Shown piece after piece: positions 55,100 to 63,167 of a stretch of 64,000 nt of DNA. The DNA comes from Halostagnicola larsenii XH-48. GTDB taxonomy: Archaea > Halobacteriota > Halobacteria > Halobacteriales > Natrialbaceae. Position numbers and translations under genes: made by a program. Below the pieces are notes generated by a model. That model was not told the DNA's origin and did no database searches. It saw only the letters and a list, made by a program, of their open reading frames with translations. The stretch's first letter is position 1, and the number at the start of each line of letters is the position of its first letter. Location: NCBI RefSeq assembly GCF_000517625.1, contig NZ_CP007055.1, positions 2,418,001 to 2,482,000 on the forward strand, written 5' to 3'.

Positions 55100-55306
55100 T
55101 CAGTCGACGATTCGGTGATAGCCAGTCCGGACGAGCGATATCGCACCGAGGAACGTCAAGACGACAGCCCCAGCCGCGACGATGTGGTGCACTCCGGAAA
55201 GAAGCGGAACAGGCGTGTATCGGCCGAGGACGAAGGCGAGGACGGCGATAGCCCACAGGACGAACAGTCCGAACCCGACCAGAGCGAGGGCGAACCTCGA
55301 GTTCAT
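55100..55306 (-). CDS. Small two-helix membrane protein (68 aa)
   Basis: Starts MNSRFALALVGFGLFVLWAI and ends ISLVRTGYHRIVD; two membrane helices cover most of it. A TACAATTAC stretch about 25 bases before this ATG could be its promoter; the longer upstream frame (178 residues in total) has basic, low-complexity sequence and is rejected. Function unknown. Confidence 0.6.
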   Translation of the reverse strand: MNSRFALALVGFGLFVLWAIAVLAFVLGRYTPVPLLSGVHHIVAAGAVVLTFLGAISLVRTGYHRIVD

Positions 55307-55452
55307 GGTTGGGAAACGTATCGGATCGGAAGTAATTGTACCGGTCGAGAGGAAAAGCCACGGGTTGCGTTGTCCGACGAACTGGGACAACATGGCGGTG
55401 AGAGACTCGCGGGGTCGTGGTTCGAGGACAGTTGCTCCATCCGCTGGCGGAT

Positions 55453-55587
55453 TCACGCTCCGTTGATCAGGATGACCGCAGCCATAAACATCGCCAGCAC
55501 GAGTGCGTAGCCGAAGAGCAACAGTCCGCTGTGGATCGATTCGACCGCGCGCGAGTCCGTTCCGAAGTTGCGTGGAGGTCGAGTCAT
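55453..55587 (-). CDS. Small single-helix membrane protein (44 aa) after arlJ
   Basis: Read directly from the strand: MTRPPRNFGTDSRAVESIHS, then one membrane helix (GLLLFGYALVLAMFMAAVILI) and the end NGA. It starts 46 bases after the arlJ stop on the same strand and could be read from the arlJ transcript. An archaellum link is only positional. Confidence 0.55.
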   Translation of the reverse strand: MTRPPRNFGTDSRAVESIHSGLLLFGYALVLAMFMAAVILINGA

Positions 55588-55632
55588 TCGTATCAGTTCT
55601 TTCGATGTGAGTATTATTGCTCTTCCGGCCGC

Positions 55633-57354
55633 TCACAGGTCGACCGAGATCAGCACATTGACCAACCGCTGCGTGAGCGCGCCGGTGGCCCCGCCGATCC
55701 AGAGCAACGCCGTGAAGTGCAGATACGAGTTGCCGAAGTGGCCGCCGTCGGCGACGCGGAGTACGAGCGACGAGATGAACGCGTTGAAGATCAACACGAG
55801 GACCATCAGGTATCGAAGGACGGGCACGTCGTACTGGCCGGTGTGAATCAGCGACCCCGCGGCGATCTCGCCGCCGGTATCGATGTCGAACCCCGACAGC
55901 ATCACCGCCAGTTCCAGCCCGATGAACTGCGCGAACGTCGCGGCGACCGAGATCCCGTAAATGACCCCGATCAGCGTCGTTACCTTCTGTTTGCGCTGTT
56001 CTCGGAGATTGAGGATCGCGTTCATGTTGGTGCTGATGAGCCCCCCGAGTCGCTTCGGACCGCCGCCCATCTCTCGGCCGATCAGGTACATGTTACTGAA
56101 CTTCTGGATCAGAAACGAGTTCGCCTCGCCGGTGAAGTACCGCCAGGATTTCTCGGTGCTCAGGCGCATGTTCAGCCGGCGATAGAGGTTGTCGATGTCC
56201 TCGGTGAGCGGTCCGAAATTCTTCGAGCGGAGGCTCTCTAGCACCTCGCTCGTCGTGGCCTGTTTCGCGCTCTCGGTCGTCCCGAGCGCGCGGATGAAGT
56301 TGGGGAACTCCTGATCCCGCTTGAAGGTCCTTTTCTCCTCGTACCAGAACACCATGCCGGGGACCAACATCGGTAACGTCGCGATCGGCATGTACAACAA
56401 AAGCGGGATCGAGTGCACCGGAAACAGCGGCGGGATCATCTCGAAAAAGATCAACATCATCACGAAGACGAACAGCAGACTCAACGAGAAGCCGACGACC
56501 GTCGAGGCGAGCATCCGCTGTTTCGTCTTCGTACGGTAGCCCTCCTCTAGGTACCAGATCGGGTCGCTCGGGACGACCGCCTGGATCACGAAGAAGAAGC
56601 CGATCTGCACGAAGATGAACAGCACGATGACGAGGCTCACCGTCATGGTCGGGTTCGTCCCCGACAGCAGCGGGAGGACGATCGCGAACACGAGCGCGAA
56701 CGTCATCGAGATGATCATCGACAGGTACAGATCCTTGATGACGTCGAGGTTGTTCAGCGACTGTCTGTACACCGTCGAGTACTTCTCGATCAGCACCTCC
56801 TGTTCCTCGAGCAGGAACTTATCCAGTTCCTGGCCGGCCTCTAACGTGTAGGCCAACCGCTCGAAGAGGTCGGTCACCGACTCGCTGGGGACTTCCTTCG
56901 CGCGGCGTCGACACGCGTCGCCGAGGCTCAGGTGCCAGACGTCGACCAGATCGACGATCCGCTGGATCTCGTCTGCCAGCTCCCCGTACTGGTCCTCGAT
57001 GGCGAGCTGGCGAAAGACCTCCATCCGGTCGATGTTCGTCGTCGACAGGACGGTCATGTGGATCACCAGCAGGTGAAACCGTCTTTCCATCTCGATGCGG
57101 CGACTGTCGACCGCGAGACGCGGATACCCGATCGCCGTCGCGAAGATCAACAGTCCGAGCACCGGCAACAACAGTCGGACGACCAGAAGGACGTTCGCCA
57201 CGGCGGCGACGACGATCGTCGCGATGAAAACCACGAAGGCGGGGAGCAACACCCCCGAGACGTAGTACTTCGCCGGGAGTTCCATCTCCTCGTACGAGCG
57301 GATGATAGAGCCGCTGAGATTAGCTGCCGCCGCCGTGTTGTCTGCGATTCCCAT
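55633..57354 (-). CDS. arlJ: Archaellum membrane platform protein ArlJ (FlaJ)
   Basis: 573 residues. T2SSF-type fold twice, with membrane helices near 30-75, 205-265, 280-340 and 430-560; cytoplasmic loops include RRIEMERRFHLLVIHMTVLSTTN, LSLGDACRRRAKEVPSESV and ALGTTESAKQATTSEVLE. It anchors the ArlI/ArlH motor. It is preceded by a second arlCE gene, not by arlI, contrary to the usual arlH-I-J order. Confidence 0.96.
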   Translation of the reverse strand: MGIADNTAAAANLSGSIIRSYEEMELPAKYYVSGVLLPAFVVFIATIVVAAVANVLLVVRLLLPVLGLLIFATAIGYPRLAVDSRRIEMERRFHLLVIHMTVLSTTNIDRMEVFRQLAIEDQYGELADEIQRIVDLVDVWHLSLGDACRRRAKEVPSESVTDLFERLAYTLEAGQELDKFLLEEQEVLIEKYSTVYRQSLNNLDVIKDLYLSMIISMTFALVFAIVLPLLSGTNPTMTVSLVIVLFIFVQIGFFFVIQAVVPSDPIWYLEEGYRTKTKQRMLASTVVGFSLSLLFVFVMMLIFFEMIPPLFPVHSIPLLLYMPIATLPMLVPGMVFWYEEKRTFKRDQEFPNFIRALGTTESAKQATTSEVLESLRSKNFGPLTEDIDNLYRRLNMRLSTEKSWRYFTGEANSFLIQKFSNMYLIGREMGGGPKRLGGLISTNMNAILNLREQRKQKVTTLIGVIYGISVAATFAQFIGLELAVMLSGFDIDTGGEIAAGSLIHTGQYDVPVLRYLMVLVLIFNAFISSLVLRVADGGHFGNSYLHFTALLWIGGATGALTQRLVNVLISVDL

Positions 57355-57483
57355 AGTCTCTCAACCGCGTCGAAGTCCGCCGCGTTCGATCGTTCGGCGT
57401 CCGTCGCCGGGGAGACCGAAGCCCCCTCCCGATTCGCGTTCTGTACGTGTCGGGGTGCCTATACAAAATTTCCGGCCGGTCCG

Positions 57484-58572
57484 CTACTGACCCGGAACCG
57501 ATATCGCCTCCCGTCGATCCGACTCGGCGAGCAGGTCGGGTGCCTGCTCCGGCGTCGCGATCCAGGCGATGTACTGCAAGCTTCGTTTGTGCTCGTCGGT
57601 CTCGAGGACCGATCGCGGTTCGGGGTCCGCCGCCAGTTCGGTCGCCGGCTTCGAGTCGTCGCCGAAGCCGTTGAGCATCGACTGGAGGTAGGTCTCGACC
57701 GGTGCCGAGATCCAGTCGATCGACTCGTAGTAGGCGAGCGTCTGGGCCGCCCCGGAGATTCCGACCGTCTCGACGAGAAAGTCGAGCCACTCGATGGTCA
57801 CCAACTCGGCGTCGTTTCTCGAGGGCTGGGCGGCGAGATACGGCGGGTCGCCGACCTGCCCGTTCTCGCCGAGGTCGATCGCATCGACGGCCGGCTGGGC
57901 CGGTCCGTCGGCTCCCAGACCGTCATCGCCGTCGTCATCGTCATCGGTATCGTCGTCATCGAGTTCGAGCGGAACCGTCCCCTCGTCGTCGATCGAATCG
58001 TCGCCAAGCGCGTCGTCATCTGCAGCGTCCTCTCCGGCGAACTCGTCGTCCTCGAGCGAGGCGTCGTCGTCGAACTCGTCGCCGAAATCGTCGCCCGTCT
58101 CGTCGTCGGCGATGTCGTCGTCTAAGAATTCGTCGACCTCGGCGTCGACGATTTCGTCGTCGATCGCCTCACTGAGGTCGTCGTCATCGTCGCCGCCGAA
58201 AATGCCGCCGCCCTCGGTGTCGAAAGCGTTCCCGATCTCCTGATCCGCGGCGAATGGGTTGACGCCCTCGGTGACGATTTCGTAGAGGTCGACGAGTTTG
58301 TCGACGTTGCGCTCGACCGTCGAGATGGAGTCGCTGATCTTTTCGTTCTCGCCGCGGACGGTCTCGACTTTGTTCTCGAGGGATTCGACCTCCTTCTCGA
58401 TTTCGTCGAGCTGATAGGTGATCTCCATCTCCGAGTCGTCGTCATCGTCCTCGGCGAACATCGCGTCGTCGCCCATCAACCCCTCGTCGGCACCACCCAT
58501 CAGGTCGTCGCCGCCGCTTTGTGCGTCCGATTCGTCGTCGCCACCGCCGAGACCGCCGAAGTTCAGTACCAT
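57484..58572 (-). CDS. arlCE: Second ArlCE (FlaC/E) archaellum protein
   Basis: 362 residues. FlaC coiled coil at about 50-108 (YQLDEIEKEVESLENKVETVRGENEKISDSIS... VTEGVNPF), an Asp-rich linker, then the FlaD/E domain at about 245-350 (PPYLAAQPSRNDAELVTIEWLDFLVETVG... YLQSMLNGFGDDSKP). Same domains as the long copy but a normal-sized acidic linker and no extended tail. Lies between arlG and arlJ. Confidence 0.93.
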   Translation of the reverse strand: MVLNFGGLGGGDDESDAQSGGDDLMGGADEGLMGDDAMFAEDDDDDSEMEITYQLDEIEKEVESLENKVETVRGENEKISDSISTVERNVDKLVDLYEIVTEGVNPFAADQEIGNAFDTEGGGIFGGDDDDDLSEAIDDEIVDAEVDEFLDDDIADDETGDDFGDEFDDDASLEDDEFAGEDAADDDALGDDSIDDEGTVPLELDDDDTDDDDDGDDGLGADGPAQPAVDAIDLGENGQVGDPPYLAAQPSRNDAELVTIEWLDFLVETVGISGAAQTLAYYESIDWISAPVETYLQSMLNGFGDDSKPATELAADPEPRSVLETDEHKRSLQYIAWIATPEQAPDLLAESDRREAISVPGQ

Positions 58573-58583
58573 GCGTGTATCAT

Positions 58584-59084
58584 CTAGTTCGATCCGCCGT
58601 CATCGACGTGAAAGTCGATGCTGTCCTCGTTGTCGTTCGCGATCACCGTCACGGTCGTATCGCCCGAAACGTCGATGTCGTCGGCCGCCGCGACGTCGAT
58701 CCTGAGTTCGACCACGTCACCCGTCTGCCAGGAACTGCTCTCGCCGTACCGGTGTTCGAGTTCGAAGTAGTCGTGCGAGACGTACTGGCCGTCGAGTAAC
58801 ACGTCGATAGCCGAGTGGTGGACCTCGAGGTGCTCGCCGCCGATGTTCTTGACGTAGACCGTGATGTTCTCGTCGCCAGCCGCCGGGTCGTAGATCGCGT
58901 CGGGTTGGCCGGCGTCGCTGACGATGTCGACTTCGGTACCGATCTCCGTCGCGGTCGCAGCGCCCTGGGTCTCGATCGCCCCGCTCAAGTTGTCGACCTC
59001 GAGAACGAGCGTCCCCGCGATGCCCGCCGCAACGACGATACTCGCGATAAACAGAATAATGTGGGTCGCCGAAACGCTTGCCAT
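58584..59084 (-). CDS. arlG: Archaellum protein ArlG (FlaG)
   Basis: 166 residues. Starts MASVSATHIILFIASIVVAAGIAGTLV, an archaellin-like membrane helix, then an immunoglobulin-type beta domain (ENITVYVKNIGGEHLEVHHSAIDVLLDGQYVS). ArlG forms with ArlF the stator-like part in the pseudo-periplasm. It follows arlF directly (its ATG is the base after the arlF stop). Confidence 0.94.
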   Translation of the reverse strand: MASVSATHIILFIASIVVAAGIAGTLVLEVDNLSGAIETQGAATATEIGTEVDIVSDAGQPDAIYDPAAGDENITVYVKNIGGEHLEVHHSAIDVLLDGQYVSHDYFELEHRYGESSSWQTGDVVELRIDVAAADDIDVSGDTTVTVIANDNEDSIDFHVDDGGSN

Positions 59085-59612
59085 CTATTGAATCTCCTCC
59101 GTTGCGTCGGTGATGCCGTGTTCGGTCACCAGTTTGACCCGCTCTAGCTCGTCGCCGTCGAACAGGTCCGATACCGAGGTGCCATCGGACAGCGTGTCCG
59201 CATCGATCCGGATCTCGAGTCGAGCGCCGGGATGCCAGATATTCGAATCGGTTCGATCCGCGTCCGTGATCTCCTCGTCTCCGTCGACGTCAGCGACGGC
59301 GGTCTCGTACTCGTTCATATCGACGTATTCGCCGTTGAGCAAGAGATCGGTCTTCACCACGTCGAGTGCGGTCGTCCCGTCGTTGTCGATCGTGACGGTG
59401 ATCGAGTCGAGTTCGTCGTCGGCGTTGGTCGTCGTGGCAACCTCGTGGAATTCGATATCGGTGTTTAGCTGGTCTCGAGTGTGGTCGGCCTGGTCGGAAA
59501 AGGCGCTTCCAGCGTCGCTGCCGGCCGTAAACACCGTGGGGAACAGAACTCCAGCCGCTAGGAGAAAGCCGATGAGCATGATCGCAACTGCACCGCTCGT
59601 ACTAAACCCCAT
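59085..59612 (-). CDS. arlF: Archaellum protein ArlF (FlaF)
   Basis: 175 residues from MGFSTSGAVAIMLIGFLLAAG, again an N-terminal helix followed by a beta-sandwich (DSITVTIDNDGTTALDVVKTDLLLNGEYVD). Binds the S-layer together with ArlG. A TTTTTGCATATG element about 25 bases before this ATG marks the promoter of arlF-arlG-arlCE. Confidence 0.93.
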   Translation of the reverse strand: MGFSTSGAVAIMLIGFLLAAGVLFPTVFTAGSDAGSAFSDQADHTRDQLNTDIEFHEVATTTNADDELDSITVTIDNDGTTALDVVKTDLLLNGEYVDMNEYETAVADVDGDEEITDADRTDSNIWHPGARLEIRIDADTLSDGTSVSDLFDGDELERVKLVTEHGITDATEEIQ

Positions 59613-59628
59613 TACTTTCTCGAGAAAC

Positions 59629-59645
59629 AACGCATATGCAAAAAC
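59629..59645 (-). promoter_or_regulatory. Promoter (TATA region) of the arlF operon
   Basis: GTTTTTGCATATGCG on the minus strand, about 20-30 bases before the arlF ATG; the leaderless distance and the AT run in a GC-rich gap support it. Confidence 0.6.
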
Positions 59646-59789
59646 GCTCTGGCCATTGTGCGGTAGCACGGCACAGGAGTTCGCCCGCATTCGGCGGAGC
59701 GGAGCCTCGAGATGCGAATACGGGACCGCGGGCTGTGCGGGGACGAAAGACGAACAAATGAGAACGCGACTCGAGGGTCCGACTCGCGA

Positions 59790-60344
59790 TTAGAGGCGGA
59801 TCTTCTCGTCTTCTTCGGCGTCGAGCACGCTCGGAACGGTCAGTTCGTCGGTGATCTGTGCGCCGTCGTTGGTGACGATCTTGACTACCGCGTCGTCGCC
59901 CGGCTCGAGGACTCCTGCTTCGGACTCGATATCGAGGGTGATCGTCCCGCGGTCCTGACCGTTCTCGAGCACCGCCCTATCGCTGCCGTCGACGGCGACG
60001 GGAGTGTCGCTGACGTAGGCGTGCCCACCCGACCCTAAATAATCGATGACGATATTCTCGAGGTCGATCGGATTCGAGCCGGGCCCGAGACTCACAGTCA
60101 TTTCGATCGAATCAATATTACCGTCCGCGTCCACGGTGCCTACCGTGGTGTAGATCTCGAGGGTGTTCGAAACCTGTGCGATACTTTCCGTGCCGGTCGC
60201 TTCGGCCTGCGACTGGAGGACGCCAGCAGTGCCCATCAGGACGCCCGCCGTGAGCGCAGCGACGAGTACCATCGCTACGAACAGGATCAGCGTCCCAATG
60301 CCTACTTGTGCGCGTCTATCTCCGTCGGAGGCCGTCTCGTACAT
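59790..60344 (-). CDS. Short archaellin (minor, FlaA-like)
   Basis: 184 residues, about 120 fewer than its neighbours. Signal/helix: [42 protein letters not shown]; the cleavage position holds Ala where the long archaellins have Gly (RGQVGIG). The outer domain is short (MTVSLGPGSNPIDLENIVIDYLGSGG). It keeps the C-terminal archaellin pattern VTNDGAQITDELTVPS. May serve as a minor or cell-proximal filament subunit. Confidence 0.9.
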   Translation of the reverse strand: MYETASDGDRRAQVGIGTLILFVAMVLVAALTAGVLMGTAGVLQSQAEATGTESIAQVSNTLEIYTTVGTVDADGNIDSIEMTVSLGPGSNPIDLENIVIDYLGSGGHAYVSDTPVAVDGSDRAVLENGQDRGTITLDIESEAGVLEPGDDAVVKIVTNDGAQITDELTVPSVLDAEEDEKIRL

Positions 60345-60374
60345 TAAAGAATGAAATCCGAAGTGGATATGAAT

Positions 60375-61298
60375 CTACAGGGAGACCGATTCGGATTCGG
60401 TCAGCGTGGACGGAGCCATCAGGATTTCGTTGGTCTGGGCACCGTCTGCGGTCGTAATGGTGAACGTCGCGTCGCCACCGGCTTCGATCGTCTCATCCGT
60501 GTCGAAGTGACCGTTGGTGAGATCCATCGTAACTTCAGACGTGTCGCCCGACTCGAGGATTGCAGCCTCCGAATCGTCGACATCGTCGTCAGTGCTGGTG
60601 ATATCGAAGTCATCGAGGGTACCGCGCGTGGTTTCCGTGCCAACGAATTCGTACGTTGATGACGAAAGGTCGACTGCGTCAGCACCGGGACCAAGCGAAA
60701 CCATCAGCTGCACTTCAGTGACACCGTATTCACTGGAACCAGCTTCCTGGGGACTCGAGAGTTCAAGTTCGCCGTCGCTTTCATCGACATTGATATCGAC
60801 GCCATTTCCGTCGTTCGGATCAACATCGATGATGAACGTATCACCGGCCGTCAAATCTGAACTGCCAGAAGCACCGACTGTGATTTCAACGGTCGTTTGC
60901 TCGGTTACGTCACCCGAGAGAGTTTGACCGTCGAGGTCTGTTGTGCCATCTACACTGGCAGTTGCGAGTTCATTGCCATCTGCATCAGTTGCAGTAAGTG
61001 TGAATTCAGTATCAGTACTAAGACCAGCGTTGTCGTTGAACGTGATTGTCTCAGAAGCCGTCAGACTGTCATCGTAGATCTGCTCTACATTACCAGTCGA
61101 TGAGTCAATGGAGACGACGTTCGACACCTGATTCGTACTTTCCTGCCCCGTTGCCTCTGCCTGGGACTGCAGCAGTCCCGCAGTGTTGATCAGCACACCC
61201 GCCGCGATCGCTGCGACGAGCACCATCGCGATGAACACGATGAGTGTACCGATACCCACCTGACCGCGCTCTTCTTCGTCTGTGATTTGTTCGAACAT
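60375..61298 (-). CDS. Archaellin (copy 1 of 3)
   Basis: 307 residues. Start [20 protein letters not shown], cleavage expected after RG; hydrophobic helix to about residue 45, then a surface beta domain. The first 60 and last 110 residues are nearly identical to the other archaellins, whereas residues about 60-195 ([16 protein letters not shown] ... [13 protein letters not shown]) are specific to this copy. It builds the archaellum filament. Confidence 0.95.
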   Translation of the reverse strand: MFEQITDEEERGQVGIGTLIVFIAMVLVAAIAAGVLINTAGLLQSQAEATGQESTNQVSNVVSIDSSTGNVEQIYDDSLTASETITFNDNAGLSTDTEFTLTATDADGNELATASVDGTTDLDGQTLSGDVTEQTTVEITVGASGSSDLTAGDTFIIDVDPNDGNGVDINVDESDGELELSSPQEAGSSEYGVTEVQLMVSLGPGADAVDLSSSTYEFVGTETTRGTLDDFDITSTDDDVDDSEAAILESGDTSEVTMDLTNGHFDTDETIEAGGDATFTITTADGAQTNEILMAPSTLTESESVSL

Positions 61299-61327
61299 GT
61301 GTGTTTTATTACGCGCCGAGCACCCAC

Positions 61328-61344
61328 CAGAAACGATGTTTCTG
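61328..61344 (-). promoter_or_regulatory. 5'UTR hairpin of archaellin copy 1
   Basis: CAGAAAC-ATC-GTTTCTG: a perfect 7-base stem with a three-base loop, about 30 bases before the ATG, within the expected 5'UTR. It is identical in the next archaellin copy. Confidence 0.7.
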
Positions 61345-61375
61345 TGATATGCCGGACGTGTCTCGGCTTTCAAAG

Positions 61376-61390
61376 TATTATCTAATAAAT
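61376..61390 (-). promoter_or_regulatory. TATA region of archaellin copy 1
   Basis: ATTTATTAGATAATA on the minus strand, about 80-90 bases before the ATG; it predicts a 5'UTR of some 50-60 bases, unusual among the leaderless genes of this window. Confidence 0.6.
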
Positions 61391-61420
61391 ATTCTTGCCG
61401 ATTGAGAGGTGCGGATAAGT

Positions 61421-61767
61421 GTATCGGCCAACCGCGATATGGCCAGAAACGTAATAAGTGAACGATAAGAATCAGCCGACGAAGACCGGTTTCGCTAGTG
61501 ATCCTTCGAGCAGACTAGATCTAGTTAGGCAATCATACTTGATCAGATTCATCGACTATATTGATTGATGCTAAGAAACAATTGTCAAACCAAATCGTTT
61601 CATCGCTGAGATACAGTACTCATGAGATCGATCTAAGCGTTCCTTGGACTATCACTAATGGAGTTCACCAGAAGTCTGATTGTAGACCTTGAGTCATCAC
61701 CTGTTTAGCATACGCTCTCGAAGCAGGCTTCTCAAAAAATAACCGTTAGAACTGTTGTGAATCGATT
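61421..61767. other. Archaellin intergenic region 1
   Basis: About 350 bases between the promoter block of copy 1 and the stop of copy 2. AT-rich, with no coding frame. Short matches to the next spacer (AGTGATCCTTCGA, AAAAAATAACCG) show that the spacers were duplicated with the genes and then diverged. Confidence 0.75.
61734..61739 (-). terminator. Oligo-T terminator after archaellin copy 2
   Basis: T6 on the minus strand about 30 bases after the stop codon (GTTATTTTTTGAG), as expected for archaeal intrinsic termination; the same layout follows copy 3. Confidence 0.55.
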
Positions 61768-62694
61768 CTACAGGGAGACCGATTCGGACTCGGTCAGCGT
61801 GGACGGAGCCATCAGGATCTCATTGGTCTGGGCACCGTCTGCGGTCGTGATCGTGAACGTTGCGTCGCCACCGGCTTCGATCGTCTCATCCGTGTTGAAG
61901 TGACCGTTAGTGAGATCCATCGTGATCTCAGACGTATCGCCCGACTCGAGGATCGCAGCTTCCGAGTCACTGATATCGTCGTCAGTGCTGGTAATGTCGA
62001 AGTCGTCTAGAGTACCGCGCGTCGTTTCCGTACCAACGAATTCGTACGTTGCCGAGCTGAGGTCGACCGCATCAGCACCGGGGCCGAGCGAAACCATCAG
62101 CTGCACTTCAGTGACGCCGTATTCGTTCGTGGAGATTTCTCCATCAGACTCTTGACCGCTCGAGAGCGAGAAACCGCTATTGTCTTCGATGGTAACGGTG
62201 ACACCGCTTCCACCATTAGGATCCACAGAGATACTAGCAGAATCACCTGACGTGAAAGTAGTGCCACTGTAAGAATTAAGCGTGACATCGATGGTACTTT
62301 CTTCAGTCAATGGAACATCGGTGATAGCAGAGCCAAAGTTATCGACATCGATAGCCGTATAGCTGTCAATTTCGTCACCGCTCCCGTCAGAAATCGTCAC
62401 ATCAACGGTATCTCCTGACGAAAGATCAGTTGAACCCGTATCTAAGATGATATCTTCTTCTGTCGTCGTAAATATCTGGGAGACATCACCAGTTGACGAG
62501 TCGATTGAGACGACGTTCGACACCTGATTCGTACTTTCCTGCCCCGTTGCCTCTGCCTGGGACTGCAGCAGTCCCGCAGTGTTGATCAGCACACCCGCCG
62601 CAATTGCTGCGACGAGCACCATCGCGATGAACACGATGAGTGTACCGATACCCACCTGACCGCGTTCTTCTTCGTCTGTGATTTGTTCGAACAT
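61768..62694 (-). CDS. Archaellin (copy 2 of 3)
   Basis: 308 residues. Same start [20 protein letters not shown] and class III signal cleavage after RG, same C-terminal 110 residues; the middle (about 60-195: [18 protein letters not shown] ... [17 protein letters not shown]) is unlike copy 1. Own promoter and hairpin, so copies are separately transcribed. Filament subunit. Confidence 0.95.
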   Translation of the reverse strand: MFEQITDEEERGQVGIGTLIVFIAMVLVAAIAAGVLINTAGLLQSQAEATGQESTNQVSNVVSIDSSTGDVSQIFTTTEEDIILDTGSTDLSSGDTVDVTISDGSGDEIDSYTAIDVDNFGSAITDVPLTEESTIDVTLNSYSGTTFTSGDSASISVDPNGGSGVTVTIEDNSGFSLSSGQESDGEISTNEYGVTEVQLMVSLGPGADAVDLSSATYEFVGTETTRGTLDDFDITSTDDDISDSEAAILESGDTSEITMDLTNGHFNTDETIEAGGDATFTITTADGAQTNEILMAPSTLTESESVSL

Positions 62695-62816
62695 GTGTGT
62701 TTTATTACGCGCCGAGCACCCACCAGAAACGATGTTTCTGTGATATGCCGGACGTGTCTCGGCTTTCAAAGTATTATCTAATAAATATTCTTGCCGATTG
62801 AGAGGTGCGGATAAGT
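62509..62816. repeat. Archaellin 5' duplication block, copy 2
   Basis: Matches the block at 61113-61420; 62695-62816 is identical to it, covering promoter and 5'UTR. Diverges abruptly upstream of the promoter. Confidence 0.85.
62724..62740 (-). promoter_or_regulatory. 5'UTR hairpin of archaellin copy 2
   Basis: Same CAGAAAC-ATC-GTTTCTG stem-loop as in copy 1, at the same distance from the ATG. Confidence 0.7.
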
Positions 62817-63167
62817 ATACTGGCCGACCACACTTCGGCCGCAAGACTAATACAAATACAGGCAAAATCGAGCGACGGAGGCCGCTTTCGACAGTGATCC
62901 TTCGAACATATTAAATCTGTCCGGCGCAACCGCTCCCGGTCAGACTCACCTACCATAATAATTGATGTCAAGCAGCTACTGTCATTTGAAATTGTATTTA
63001 GATACGATAGTGAAACACTCTCGAGAAAAATTGAACCATCTCTCAACTCATTACAACTCGCTTTATGAAGACTAGTTAGAAGTCGTCACCAACTACGCTG
63101 TTCAGCATGTCCTCGAAGGAACGATCACTCGAAAAAATAACCGCTAAGACATGAGTGCGATCCGATT
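62817..63167. other. Archaellin intergenic region 2
   Basis: About 350 bases, AT-rich, no coding frame seen. Diverged relative of the first archaellin spacer. Nothing else recognised. Confidence 0.7.
63132..63137 (-). terminator. Oligo-T terminator after archaellin copy 3
   Basis: T6 run about 30 bases after the stop of copy 3 on the minus strand, in the same GGTTATTTTTT context as after copy 2. Confidence 0.55.

Larger units (their letters stand above)
61113..61420. repeat. Archaellin 5' duplication block, copy 1
   Basis: About 308 bases that match 62509-62816: the promoter, 5'UTR and first 60 codons. The non-coding part 61299-61420 is identical over 122 bases; the coding part differs at only a few positions. 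Confidence 0.85.
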
